DNA from: Euclidia mi
Lineage: Eukaryota > Arthropoda > Insecta > Lepidoptera > Erebidae
Direction: 5' to 3'
Length of the DNA: 64,000 bases
NCBI GenBank assembly: GCA_944739405.2
Contig: OX123188.2
Span: 67,785,251-67,849,250 of the forward strand
The notes under the pieces were generated by a model. That model was not told the origin of the DNA. It did no database searches and saw only the letters and a list, made by a program, of their open reading frames with translations. The position numbers and the translations under genes are program-made. Shown here in pieces: positions 44,625 to 54,173 of this stretch (the stretch's first letter is position 1; every line of letters begins with the position of its first letter).

Positions 44625-45407
44625 ATGTGTTTTGGAGAGAGTAGTCTTCTCAATTGGCTTATTAATAATTTACCATTTGAATTACACTTACCAGGATATA
44701 ATTACTGTGGCCCAGGTACTAAATTAATAAAAAGACTAACAAAAGGAGATAACGGCGTAAATAAGTTGGACGAATACTGCAAAGATCACGATATTGCATA
44801 TCACAAGTCATCAAACTTAAAGGATCGACATAAGGCTGATTTAATTTTGTTAAAAATGGCGAAAGAGCGAGCGGTTGCTTCTGATGCCAGTATAGTTGAA
44901 AAACTCGCGGCACGCTTAGTAAGTAAGGCTATGTCGGCATAAATTAAAACTGGTTCTGGTTTGGACAAAAAGCATTCTTCAAAAATTACACCTGGAAAAG
45001 GGTTAAAAAGTAAATTAAAATCTGTTATTACAAAAGCAAAAAGGCATATCAAAAAATTAAAACCTAAGAGCAAGAAAATGGCAATAGAATTAGCTATTGC
45101 CGCTACAAGAGAATTGGCTGATGATTCATCGATTAAGCTCCCTCGCGTTATTCCTATTCCAAAAACTGGGGGAGTATTACCTTTGAATCCTATTTTTGCG
45201 GGATTATCAGCTGCGGGAGCTTTAGCAGGCGGTGCAGCTGGTATTGCTAAAACCATAAATGAATTCAAAATGGCTAAAAAGCTGTATGAAGAATCGAGAA
45301 GACATAATGAAAAAATGGAAGCTCTATGTATTGGGAAAGGACTACACCTTAAACCACATCAAAAGAAAAAAACTAAGATATCGGCTACCCAAACGGGCCT
45401 TAACTAA
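44625..45407 (+). pseudogene. Phospholipase A2 plus basic Gly/Ala-rich protein, unit C
   Basis: Same two in-frame halves (44,625-44,942; 44,961-45,407) and the same separating TAA as unit B. Confidence 0.75.
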
Positions 45408-45747
45408 CTTTGACATTTTAAAGTACGGGAATAGAATTCCTTATTTTAGAGGTGTCTTTATGAGAGATGAGCTCCCTAAATGTCCTTATAAAAAAGAATG
45501 TGGAGTTATTAATTTGGATAGTTCAAAAAATCCTGGTTCTCATTGGGTAGCCTATGCAAAATATAATGATTATGTTGAGTATTTTGACAGTTATGGAAAT
45601 CTTAAACCTCCGAAGGAATTTATAAAATATGTAGGTTCTAACATTCAATATAATTATGAAAATATACAACGTGATCACCCCTTCAATTGTGGACATTTAT
45701 GTTTAAATTTCTTAAAGAATTTTTGGTATAATCATGCAATAAAATAA
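45259..45747 (+). CDS. Adenain-like cysteine protease, unit C
   Basis: 162 codons, identical in translation to unit B, with the catalytic residues intact. Confidence 0.78.
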   Translation: MNSKWLKSCMKNREDIMKKWKLYVLGKDYTLNHIKRKKLRYRLPKRALTNFDILKYGNRIPYFRGVFMRDELPKCPYKKECGVINLDSSKNPGSHWVAYAKYNDYVEYFDSYGNLKPPKEFIKYVGSNIQYNYENIQRDHPFNCGHLCLNFLKNFWYNHAIK

Positions 45748-45780
45748 AAAGGATCATCTAAAAGAGTTCAGTATGCAAGC

Positions 45781-46194
45781 ATGTGTGCTACGGTTACCAT
45801 CTCTGGAAATAAATCGGAACTGATTTCGTATTTTCAACCACCTCTTCATTTATCTGATCAGTACGAGTGCGGTTTACTATACTTTTCAGTATTAAAAACA
45901 AGACCGAATGTGCCCGTTAATAACAGCAGTTTAACAGCTGTTATCAGAATTGAATGTGATCTTGTACACGGTTCATACTGCAACGGATTACCGACTCATT
46001 TTATTCATGAATTTATATCTGATACTGCTCCAAGTCACGGCTACATAGAAATACCTCAGAACGTTATTTACTTTCCAGTTAACAAAAATATAATTTCATC
46101 CATATCTGTTAGGATTGTAGATCAGTTTGGTTACCGTATTGACTTTGGTGAAGAAAATATTCAATTACGTCTTCATTTAAGAAAAGCAAAATGA
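45781..46194 (+). CDS. Penton-like minor capsid protein, unit C
   Basis: 137 codons, MCATV start; Asp at the IECDLVHG site as in A and D. Confidence 0.65.
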   Translation: MCATVTISGNKSELISYFQPPLHLSDQYECGLLYFSVLKTRPNVPVNNSSLTAVIRIECDLVHGSYCNGLPTHFIHEFISDTAPSHGYIEIPQNVIYFPVNKNIISSISVRIVDQFGYRIDFGEENIQLRLHLRKAK

Positions 46195-46337
46195 TAGTAT
46201 ATTATAAAAACCCTTCAGTGAAAATAAAACGTCCTATTCCGTCAACGACCATAAAGGTGCACAGACGTAAGAAAAACGTGAAGAAATTGACTAAATCAAA
46301 TAAAGATTTTCTTAAAGCTTTAGGGTTTAAAGTATGA
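46191..46337 (+). CDS. 48-residue basic protein, unit C
   Basis: Linked by ATGA overlaps at both ends; same translation as in unit B. Confidence 0.6.
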   Translation: MIVYYKNPSVKIKRPIPSTTIKVHRRKKNVKKLTKSNKDFLKALGFKV

Positions 46338-47528
46338 GTATACTACAGATTACCGATTTACCACACTTTGATAGTTCGATCGAAAGTTATGAAATCCATT
46401 CATACAATCCCTACAATAACAGTTTTAGAGAAAACGCTGAAATCAGAATCCCCATACACCAGCAAGATATATACGTGCTACCATCAGCCAGTTCCATCTA
46501 CATCGAAGGTCAAGCAAAGCTGTTCGGTAAGGATGGGCATCAGATCAAGAAAGCTGTTACGTTTACTAATAACCCTGTTATGTACTTGTTCCAAGACATC
46601 AGGTACGAAATGAATGGAATTGAAATAGATCGTATAAAAAATTCTGGAATAACATCAACAATAAAGTCATACATCTCATTTAATGAAGCAGAAAGTAAAG
46701 TTTCTGCATTATGGGGTTGGAATTTAAACGGATTCCAAAGTGATGGACATTTTAGCGTTGTGGTGCCCTTAAATAAGATTTTAGGGTTTGCAGAGGATTA
46801 CAATAAAATTGTGATAAATTGTAAACACGAACTTATATTGAATAGGAGTAATTCTAACTTAAATAGTATTATTCTTACTGATAAAGTCGTTCAGCTTCAA
46901 ATAGATATACAGAGAATTCAATGGAGAGTACCACATATAAAAGTTTCCGATCGAGAACGTTTAATACTTTTAAAGCACTTAGAAAGAGATAAACCTCTTC
47001 AGAAATTGGGATTTATATGAGTATCCTTTACTACCTAAAACCACAAAGCATTCTTGGTCAGTAAAGACTGCTTCTCAATTAGAAAAGCCTCGGTATGTCA
47101 TTTTTTGCTTGCAAACTAACAGAAAAAATAATAGAACTAAAGACAGTTCGGTATTTGATCATTGTGAGGTGACAAATGTTACGCTCTTTTTAAATTCGCA
47201 ATATTATCCTTATGAGCCTTTATCTTTAAAGTTTTGTGAGAACAAATATAGTATATTATATGAAATGTATGTGAAATTTCGCCAGTCGTATTACAACTCT
47301 CCGGTAGAACCGTTGCTTGATCTGCAGGATTTCAAAGAAAAGGCCCCAGTCTTCATCTTAGACTGCTCGAGGCAAAACGATAGTTTAAATACTGGTCCAG
47401 TGGATGTAAGATTGGAATTTGAATGTTCAACACAAATACCAGATAAGACAACTGCATACTGTTTGATTATAAACGACCGACTTGTGGAATACAAACCTCT
47501 GAGCAACATCGTGCGTAGATTATCATGA
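46334..47528 (+). pseudogene. Hexon-like major capsid protein, unit C (11-bp deletion)
   Basis: Same deletion and the same two frames as unit B (46,334-47,020 and 47,109-47,528). Confidence 0.72.
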
Positions 47529-47727
47529 CTGCTATTGTAGACATCCAAGGCTTTAAAACAGAAGCAAATGAATTTATAATAAAATAAATTGCTATATGGT
47601 GTAATCAAAGCCTGCAAGTGTTTTTAATCAAACCGCCATTTCCTTTTTACGATTTGACTAAATCGGAAAGACAACAAGTTTGCTGGAATGAGCGTAATAG
47701 AAAAATATACTGGAGCGAAGGATTTAC
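47525..47727 (+). pseudogene. Exonuclease-like protein gene, unit C (3'-truncated)
   Basis: Same truncation point as unit B; the leader repeat of unit D starts here. Confidence 0.55.
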
Positions 47728-48180
47728 TAAATACGCCAAACTTACTCTTTTCTTTTAGTCCAGAACACCTTCTTTTATTTGATATTTGTTTGCTTTCTAA
47801 TTACATACCTCCGTATTTAATTACTTGTTAAACGATAAATTTTACCGGTCCTAAGCCCGAATGAAGTATGAAGAAGAGGGTAGAATTAACAAAATTAAAA
47901 AATAACTACCTACATTTATTATTTTTCTTCATTTTATTTTCTATGGCTACCTACATCATAAGTGCGACAGAGAGAATGCGAATGAGCAGGATGGAATATT
48001 ATCAATGAATTAGTGAATGGATTGTCAAATATGACTATGATTTAAGTGAGATTTTCTACAATAAACAAATGATAATAACTTTGCTCTTTATTGATATTAT
48101 GAAATTCTTACGTCACATATATGATAATAATATCTTCGCTAAACTGTCCTTAAAGTTTTTGTACTAATTAAAAAATAGCG

Positions 48181-48183
<3 letters not shown>
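47728..48183 (+). repeat. Unit leader/spacer repeat between C and D
   Basis: Third copy of the leader. Its start is also the inner limit of the right palindrome arm. Confidence 0.8.

Positions 48184-48227
<44 letters not shown>
48184..48227. repeat. (TA)n tract of unit D
   Basis: 44 bp of TA, mirror of the tract at 34,264. Confidence 0.9.
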
Positions 48228-48229
<2 letters not shown>

Positions 48230-48325
48230 TAATTAACATGGCAAATCAAATTCAGTATAATTTGTTCTTTAGCTGAATACAGTTGTTAATAAGTATAACA
48301 TGGAGAAAATATTAAAATAGAATTA

Positions 48326-49157
48326 ATGAAGTCTGTAGACTCCATAAAGAATAAAATAAAACAAATGAAAAACCAGGAACACTCTACGAACTTATCACTT
48401 GAAAAAATGTTAAAACCTGTCACAGATCTCCTTAAAACTCTAGTTGATTCAAATAAAACATTAGAAAAAATACAAAATTTTGAGAATACACACTCTAATT
48501 TTGAAGACGTGGAATTAGGTGACATTAATACTAGCTCATCTACTAAGTTTGAAGAATGCTATGACCCAGAACTGAATTCTGTTCGTGATATCCATGATAT
48601 TTATGACCTAAACATACCATTTGGAATAAGGAGTGAAAACAAAAAAATATTAATGGGTAATTCAATAGTTTCGTTTTCTAAAATAGATAGTGCAAATAAA
48701 TAATGATAATACCATTTTAATTAAAGTTGGTGACAAAGGCTTCAATTTAACCCCTGGTTTAAAAGAACTTTTACTTCGAAGAAAACCTGATTTGAAACAA
48801 ATATCGAGCAAAGATAAACTTGTCTATAAAGATATGTTGCTTTATACAAATGCACATAAGAGAGATTTCAATCCTAATGGGCAAATTAGAGGCGATAAAG
48901 GTATAAAATATCGTGAAATCATCAAACCATTGTTTTCTGAATCGTCAAACAAAAATTTTGTCACTAAATTTGGAGGAAGCTTACCAACGTTAAAGAAATA
49001 CAAAAAAAGCACTGACTTGGTATATTGGGACGATCCTAACGAACTGCTTGAAAGATTGAAACTATTAATTGCTTCCCGAGATGCTGGTAATACAAATCAT
49101 GATAATGAAATTTTATCAATAATCGAAGAGTTAAAAGAAGCTGACATAATTAAATAA
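48326..49157 (+). pseudogene. DUF8207-like protein, unit D (frameshifted)
   Basis: The first frame (48,326-48,703, 125 codons) is a probable coiled coil (LKTLVDSNKTLEKI), followed by an acidic stretch and NIPFGIRSENKKILMGN. The second (48,690-49,157, 155 codons) has LTPGLKELLLRRKPD, MLLYTNAHKRDFNPNGQIRG and DKGIKYREIIKPLF. In related arthropod elements I know these two parts as one protein with a C-terminal region called DUF8207; the family name is from memory. The 14-nt overlap therefore marks an old frameshift, present in all four units. Function unknown; its place beside ATPase and integrase suggests a virion or packaging role. Confidence 0.62.
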
Positions 49158-49228
49158 TAAATAGTCCTAATAATATGCTTTTTATTCAGTATTATAGCAG
49201 AATTTGAGACAAACATACCTACTAAGTT

Positions 49229-50165
49229 GTGAACATGAGCAAAGCTGACGTGGTAAACGAAATTCATAAAAATGCGAGAGTGAACTATCCGCGAAGACAT
49301 GTTGTAATGAGAGATATAGATGACTTGTGGCAAGCAGACTTAATTGGTTTGCAATTAATTTCAAAAGAAAATAAAAATTATAGATATATTCTTACCGTTA
49401 TTGATTCATTTTCGAAATATGCTTGGGCCATTCCTATGAGAAGTAAAAGCAAAGAAGATGTGTATAGCTCTTTCAAAACTTTGTTGGATAAAGGGCGTGT
49501 TCCTAAAAATCTGCAAACCGATAATGGAACAGAATTTTATAATAACAAATTTCAGAAGCTTATGAAATCGTTTCATATTAACCATTATTCAACCTTCTCA
49601 ACAAAAAAAGCTTCAATAGTCGAACGATTTATCAGAACATTGAAATCTAAAATCTATAAGGAATTTAGTTTAAAAGGCAATTACAATTGGGTAAATAATA
49701 CCCTCAATGATGTTAGTTACAAATACAATCACACTCACCATCGCACTATTAATGAAATCCCTGCTAATGTGAACAATATGAATAAAAAACTGATATTGGA
49801 AAGGTATTTAAAGTTGCCAAAAAATGATAATTTAAAAAGCAAGTACAAAGTAGGTGATTATGTGCGTATCAGTAAATACAAAGGTACATTTGAAAAAGGT
49901 TAGACTCCCAACTGGTTAACAGAAATATTTAAAATTCGTAAAATACAAAATACAAAATCCTATAACTTACTTAATTGAAGACACTATCAGAGGTCTGCCT
50001 ATTTTAGGAGCATTTTATACACAAGAACTTCAAAAAACAAAACATCCCAATATATATCTAGTCGAGAAAGTTCTTAGAAGAAAAGGTAACAGGGTTTTAG
50101 TAAAATGGTTAGGTTTGTCTTCAGCTGAAAGCAGTTGGATTGATAAATCGAATGTAATATTATAA
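49229..50165 (+). pseudogene. Polinton-type retroviral-like integrase with chromodomain, unit D
   Basis: The open core (49,229-49,903, 224 codons) has the RNase-H-fold integrase motifs: D37 in LWQADLIG, D98 in QTDNGTEF and E132 in SIVERFIRTLKSK. Polintons use this enzyme to insert their linear DNA, making 6-bp target duplications. After KGTFEKG a TAG ends the frame, and one base later in the following sequence the phase changes. The continuation (TPNWLTEIF, then a chromodomain with NRVLVKWLG and SSWIDKSN) reaches 50,165. The chromodomain would bind histone tails and guide integration. Both C-terminal lesions are shared by all four units, so no copy encodes the complete enzyme. Confidence 0.85.
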
Positions 50166-50226
50166 ATAAAATAACGTTAACAAACTCGAATCACATAAAA
50201 CCGGAATCATCAGAAAATATTATTAA

Positions 50227-50715
50227 ATGAATTCAAAATGGCTAAAAAGCTGTATGAAGAATCGAGAAGACATAATGAAAAAATGGAAGCTCTATGTATT
50301 GGGAAAGGACTACACCTTAAACCACATCAAAAGAAAAAAACTAAGATATCGGCTACCCAAACGGGCCTTAACTTACTTTGACATTTTAAAGTACGGGAAT
50401 AGAATTCCTTATTTTAGAGGTGTCTTTATGAGAGATGAGCTCCCTAAATGTCCTTATAAAAAAGAATGTGGAGTTATTAATTTGGATAGTTCAAAAAATC
50501 CTGGTTCTCATTGGGTAGCCTATGCAAAATATAATGATTATGTTGAGTATTTTGACAGTTATGGAAATCTTAAACCTCCGAAGGAATTTATAAAATATGT
50601 AGGTTCTAACATTCAATATAATTATGAAAATATACAACGTGATCACCCCTTCAATTGTGGACATTTATGTTTAAATTTCTTAAAGAATTTTTGGTATAAT
50701 CATGCAATAAAATAA
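50227..50715 (+). CDS. Adenain-like cysteine protease (maturation protease), unit D
   Basis: 162 codons. From about residue 45 it shows the conserved block of Polinton/adenovirus-type proteases: IPYFRGVFMRDELP (60-73), H95 in NPGSHWVAY, D110 in VEYFDSYGNL, Q137 in ENIQRDH and C144 in NCGHLCLNF. This His-Asp-Gln-Cys set corresponds to the adenain active site, and the enzyme would cleave capsid precursors during virion maturation. Residues 1-45 are an out-of-frame reading of the tail of the deleted upstream gene, so the annotated ATG may not be native. In related elements the protease can be fused to that upstream protein. A 33-bp gap leads to the penton-like gene. Confidence 0.82.
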   Translation: MNSKWLKSCMKNREDIMKKWKLYVLGKDYTLNHIKRKKLRYRLPKRALTYFDILKYGNRIPYFRGVFMRDELPKCPYKKECGVINLDSSKNPGSHWVAYAKYNDYVEYFDSYGNLKPPKEFIKYVGSNIQYNYENIQRDHPFNCGHLCLNFLKNFWYNHAIK

Positions 50716-50748
50716 AAAGGATCATCTAAAAGAGTTCAGTATGCAAGC

Positions 50749-51162
50749 ATGTCTGCTACGGTTACCATCTCTGGAAATAAATCGGAACTGATTTCGTATT
50801 TTCAACCACCTCTTCATTTATCTGATCAGTACGAGTGCGGTTTACTATACTTTTCAGTATTAAAAACAAGACCGAATGTGCCCGTTAATAACAGCAGTTT
50901 AACAGCTGTTATCAGAATTGAATGTGATCTTGTACACGGTTCATACTGCAACGGATTACCGACTCATTTTATTCATGAATTTATATCTGATACTGCTCCA
51001 AGTCACGGCTACATAGAAATACCTCAGAACGTTATTTACTTTCCAGTTAACAAAAATATAATTTCATCCATATCTGTTAGGATTGTAGATCAGTATGGTT
51101 ACCGTATTGACTTTGGTGAAGAAAATATTCAATTACGTCTTCATTTAAGAAAAGCAAAATGA
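50749..51162 (+). CDS. Penton-like minor capsid protein (single jelly-roll type), unit D
   Basis: 137 codons, MSATVTISGNKSEL at the start and LRLHLRKAK at the end. Rich in beta-strand-forming residues, with YECGLLYFSVLKTRPNVPV and a C-terminal SSISVRIVDQYGYRIDF pattern. Its size and place between protease and capsid gene match the minor capsid (penton) protein of Polintons. It would form the five-fold vertex of the particle. Recognition rests on gene order and general pattern, since jelly-roll proteins are poorly conserved. Its stop overlaps the next ATG (ATGA). Confidence 0.65.
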   Translation: MSATVTISGNKSELISYFQPPLHLSDQYECGLLYFSVLKTRPNVPVNNSSLTAVIRIECDLVHGSYCNGLPTHFIHEFISDTAPSHGYIEIPQNVIYFPVNKNIISSISVRIVDQYGYRIDFGEENIQLRLHLRKAK

Positions 51163-51305
51163 TAGTATATTATAAAAACCCTTCAGTGAAAATAAAACGT
51201 CCTATTCCGTCAACGACCATAAAGGTGCACAGACGTAAGAAAAACGTGAAGAAATTGACTAAATCAAATAAAGATTTTCTTAAAGCTTTAGGGTTTAAAG
51301 TATGA
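51159..51305 (+). CDS. 48-residue basic protein between penton and capsid genes, unit D
   Basis: Starts at 51,159 inside the penton-like stop (ATGA) and ends with a TGA overlapping the capsid ATG at 51,302. The product begins MIVYYKNPSVKIKRPIPS, has the cluster VHRRKKNVKK, and ends FLKALGFKV. It is strongly positively charged, which suggests binding to DNA or to the capsid interior, as small core peptides of adenoviruses do. That role is inference. It is intact in all four units although neighbouring genes are broken, though its small size makes chance survival likely. Confidence 0.62.
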   Translation: MIVYYKNPSVKIKRPIPSTTIKVHRRKKNVKKLTKSNKDFLKALGFKV

Positions 51306-52507
51306 GTATACTACAGATTACCGATTTACCACACTTTGATAGTTCGATCGAAAGTTATGAAATCCGTTCATACAATCCCTACAATAACAGTTTTAGAGAA
51401 AACGCTGAAATCAGAATCCCCATACACCAGCAAGATATATACGTGCTACCATCAGCCAGTTCCATCTACATCGAAGGTCAAGCAAAGCTGTTCGGTAAGG
51501 ATGGGCATCAGATCAAGAAAGCTGTTACGTTTACTAATAACCCTGTTATGTACTTGTTCCAAGAGATCAGGTACGAAATGAATGGAATTGAAATAGATCG
51601 TATAAAAAATTCTGGGATAACATCAACAATAAAGTCATACATCTCATTTAATGAAGCAGAAAGTAAAGTTTCTGCATTATGGGGTTGGAATTTAAACGGA
51701 TTCCAAAGTGATGCACATTTTAGCGTTGTGGTGCCCTTAAATAAGCTTTTAGGGTTTGCAGAGGATTACAATAAAATTGTGATAAATTGTAAACACGAAC
51801 TTATATTGAATAGGAGTAATTCTAACTTAAATAGTATTATTCTTACTGATAAAGTCGTTCAGCTTCAAATAGATATACAGAGAATTCAATGGAGAGTACC
51901 ACATATAAAAGTTTCCGATCGAGAACGTTTAATACTTTTAAAGCACTTAGAAAGAGATAAACCTCTTCAGATGGCCTTTAGAAATTGGGATTTATATGAG
52001 TATCCTTTACTACCTAAAACCACAAAGCATTCTTGGTCAGTAAAGACTGCTTCTCAATTAGAAAAGCCTCGGTATGTCATTTTTTGCTTGCAAACTAACA
52101 GAAAAAATAATAGAACTAAAGACAGTTCGGTATTTGATCATTGTGAGGTGACAAATGTTACGCTCTTTTTAAATTCGCAATATTATCCTTATGAGCCTTT
52201 ATCTTTAAAGTTTTGTGAGAACAAATATAGTATATTATATGAAATGTATGTGAAATTTCGCCAGTCGTATTACAACTCTCCGGTAGAACCGTTGCTTGAT
52301 CTGCAGGATTTCAAAGAAAAGGCCCCAGTCTTCATCTTAGACTGCTCGAGGCAAAACGATAGTTTAAATACTGGTCCAGTGGATGTAAGATTTGAATTTG
52401 AATGTTCAACACAAATACCAGATAAGACAACTGCATACTGTTTGATTATAAACGACCGACTTGTGGAATACAAACCTCTGAGCAACATCGTGCGTAGATT
52501 ATCATGA
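51302..52507 (+). CDS. Hexon-like major capsid protein, unit D (open)
   Basis: 401 codons without interruption. The N-terminus reads MSILQITDLPHFDSS, followed by AEIRIPIHQQDIYVLPSAS, SIYIEGQAKLFG, YLFQEIRYEMNGIEIDR and NSGITSTIKSY. The second half has CEVTNVTLFLNSQYYPYEP and ILDCSRQNDSLNTGPVDV. I know this pattern from capsid genes of insect Polinton/adintovirus-like elements. About 400 residues with two similar beta-rich halves fits a compact double jelly-roll protein, the hexon subunit of icosahedral particles. It starts in an ATGA overlap with the 48-residue gene and ends in another with the exonuclease-like gene. Confidence 0.72.
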   Translation: MSILQITDLPHFDSSIESYEIRSYNPYNNSFRENAEIRIPIHQQDIYVLPSASSIYIEGQAKLFGKDGHQIKKAVTFTNNPVMYLFQEIRYEMNGIEIDRIKNSGITSTIKSYISFNEAESKVSALWGWNLNGFQSDAHFSVVVPLNKLLGFAEDYNKIVINCKHELILNRSNSNLNSIILTDKVVQLQIDIQRIQWRVPHIKVSDRERLILLKHLERDKPLQMAFRNWDLYEYPLLPKTTKHSWSVKTASQLEKPRYVIFCLQTNRKNNRTKDSSVFDHCEVTNVTLFLNSQYYPYEPLSLKFCENKYSILYEMYVKFRQSYYNSPVEPLLDLQDFKEKAPVFILDCSRQNDSLNTGPVDVRFEFECSTQIPDKTTAYCLIINDRLVEYKPLSNIVRRLS

Positions 52508-53032
52508 CTGCTATTGTAGACATCCAAGGCTTTAAAACAGAAGCAAATGAATTTATAATAAAATAAATTGCTATATGGTGTAATCAAAGCCTGCAAGTGT
52601 TTTTAATCAAACCGCCATTTCCTTTTTACGATTTGACTAAATCGGAAAGACAACAAGTTTGCTGGAATGAGCGTAATAGAAAAATATACTGGAGCGAAGG
52701 ATTTACCTTACTCAAATTATCAATATTTAGTTTTAGATATCTTAAAAGATAAGTGTGTTTTCGTTAAAGGTCTTGAAAAAGTGTCATGGTTGAAAAATGT
52801 TTTAAATAGTGTTAATGTAATTAATTTACAAGATAAAGGTTGTCCTAATTTGTTAACCCTATATGATCGCTATAAATATTCCGGGGATTTGTACAATTGT
52901 ATCTATCATGACTCAATATGTGCATTAAAAAATGTTATGTGCTTAAAAAAATGGTTCTTTGATAATAAACTTTTTTTAAAAGATACAATATTAATTGTTT
53001 CATTTTACTTAATCGTTTCCTATACTCACTAA
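52504..53032 (+). pseudogene. Exonuclease-like (possible DEDD-fold) protein gene, unit D
   Basis: The ATG at 52,504 overlaps the capsid stop. The N-terminus MTAIVDIQGFKTEANEF is followed by a TAA at codon 21, then KPPFPFYDLTKSERQQVCW. After a frameshift near 52,704 the frame to 53,032 gives LPYSNYQYLVLDILKDKC, VFVKGLEKVSWLKNVL and a region with IYHDSICALKNV. Acidic and His residues in this order recall DEDDh 3'-5' exonucleases (D-x-Q-G, later H-x-alanine-leucine). That assignment is tentative. Related genes accompany such elements in other arthropods as I recall them. Confidence 0.55.
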
Positions 53033-53200
53033 CATACCCATTTAGTTTTAATATATACTATGATTGGAATATTACATGAATTGATACACATTCATAAGTA
53101 CAATAAAAAACTCAGCAAAGAGAACAGTTACATTGGTCACTAAGACAAGGAGTTAAATTCCTAACCTGAAAACCTTAGAATAGGTGTTATTATTCTAAGC

Positions 53201-53346
53201 TGAAAACATAATGTTAATAATCTATATCGTGAATAAGAAGGATCGCAGATAACAAAAGTAGGTATTATTGGAGGCGTCTGCGTCGCGAAACGAGCGAAGC
53301 GAGTTGAGTGACGCAGAAGTCAGAACACATTTATATTAATCGATCG
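53201..53346 (-). repeat. Repeat R3, right-arm copy
   Basis: Mirror of 29,145-29,290, with the same gacgcaga/tctgcgtc stem. Confidence 0.6.
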
Positions 53347-53495
53347 AACACTACACGTGCAGTCAATCTGCTTTATCTCGATACGTCCGCATCACCTGGT
53401 ATCCGAGTGACCGTGGGTTCAAGTTCCATGTAGACGAAGTCAAAGGCAAAAGCTAGTTGTGGATGAAACAATTATATAATTCATAAGTACATACA

Positions 53496-53721
53496 TTCAT
53501 AGTCTTATGCCTGTAACCCTGAAGAGGTAGGCAAAGGTGTATTACTACACCCACTTTTCGACAGATATATTTAAGTCCCACGTAATAGGGAGGCGAGCCT
53601 ATTGCCGTACCGGGCACATTTCTAGACTTCATGCTGTTACTGAGAATTTCCTAACAGAAAAACCCAATAACACTTTGGCCGACCCGGGAATCGAACCCGG
53701 GAGCCACCCGATCCTACTTTC
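53496..53721 (-). mobile_element. Lepidopteran SINE fragment (family 4), right-arm copy
   Basis: Mirror of 28,770-28,995, B box read as gggaatcgaacccggg on the plus strand. Confidence 0.7.
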
Positions 53722-53800
53722 AACATTGTTAAGATTTTGCATTCATTCATTAAAATTATCAACGAGCTGTGCAAAGATAACAGTATGTACATATAAATTA

Positions 53801-54046
53801 TTATGAATGCATCGCTGTGCCCGAGCCGCACTGAGCGCGTCGAACGAACTTGAGAATGTTGTTTATATTATGTCATCCCAAGTAAAAACATTGTTACTAT
53901 GCTACCAGTATTACGATGCATCGACGAATGAAATAATATTATACTTCTAATGCCAACCGTCCGTATCGCAGATCATGTTAGTAGTGTGATTTTTGGAGCG
54001 CTCTGCATTGCGAACGGAGCGAAGCGAGGTGAGTGATGCAGTAAGC
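53801..54046 (-). repeat. Repeat R2, right-arm copy
   Basis: Mirror of 28,445-28,690. Confidence 0.55.
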
Positions 54047-54047
54047 A

Positions 54048-54173
54048 AATGAATTTATACTAAAAGAAATAGCTGTATGGTGTAATAAAAACCTACAAGT
54101 GTTTTTAATCAAACCACCATTTCCTTTTTACGATTTGACTAAATCAGAAAGACGGCAGGTTTGCTGGATTGAA
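54048..54173 (+). pseudogene. Fragment of a second exonuclease-like gene (right arm)
   Basis: Mirror of 28,318-28,443; same translation with KEIAVWC in place of the stop seen in units A-D. Confidence 0.6.

Larger units (their letters stand above)
42108..47727 (+). mobile_element. Polinton/adintovirus-like unit C with leader
   Basis: Tandem repeat of unit B. Gene positions are offset by exactly 5,620 bp throughout, with only a handful of substitutions. It has the phospholipase gene, the capsid deletion and the truncated exonuclease-like gene like B, but not the private integrase stop of B. Confidence 0.85.
48228..53032 (+). mobile_element. Polinton/adintovirus-like unit D
   Basis: The best preserved unit together with A. 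It has an open integrase core, protease, penton-like, small basic and full-length capsid genes, and the longer exonuclease-like gene. The phospholipase/basic gene is deleted: sequence jumps from accggaatcatcag to gaattcaaaatggct. Beyond 53,032 the flank mirrors the left arm. Confidence 0.85.

Noticed and set aside
29459..53032. PolB gene hidden in the cluster
   Set aside because: No frame in any unit or spacer shows polymerase motifs; space outside the assigned genes is too short or AT-rich non-coding.
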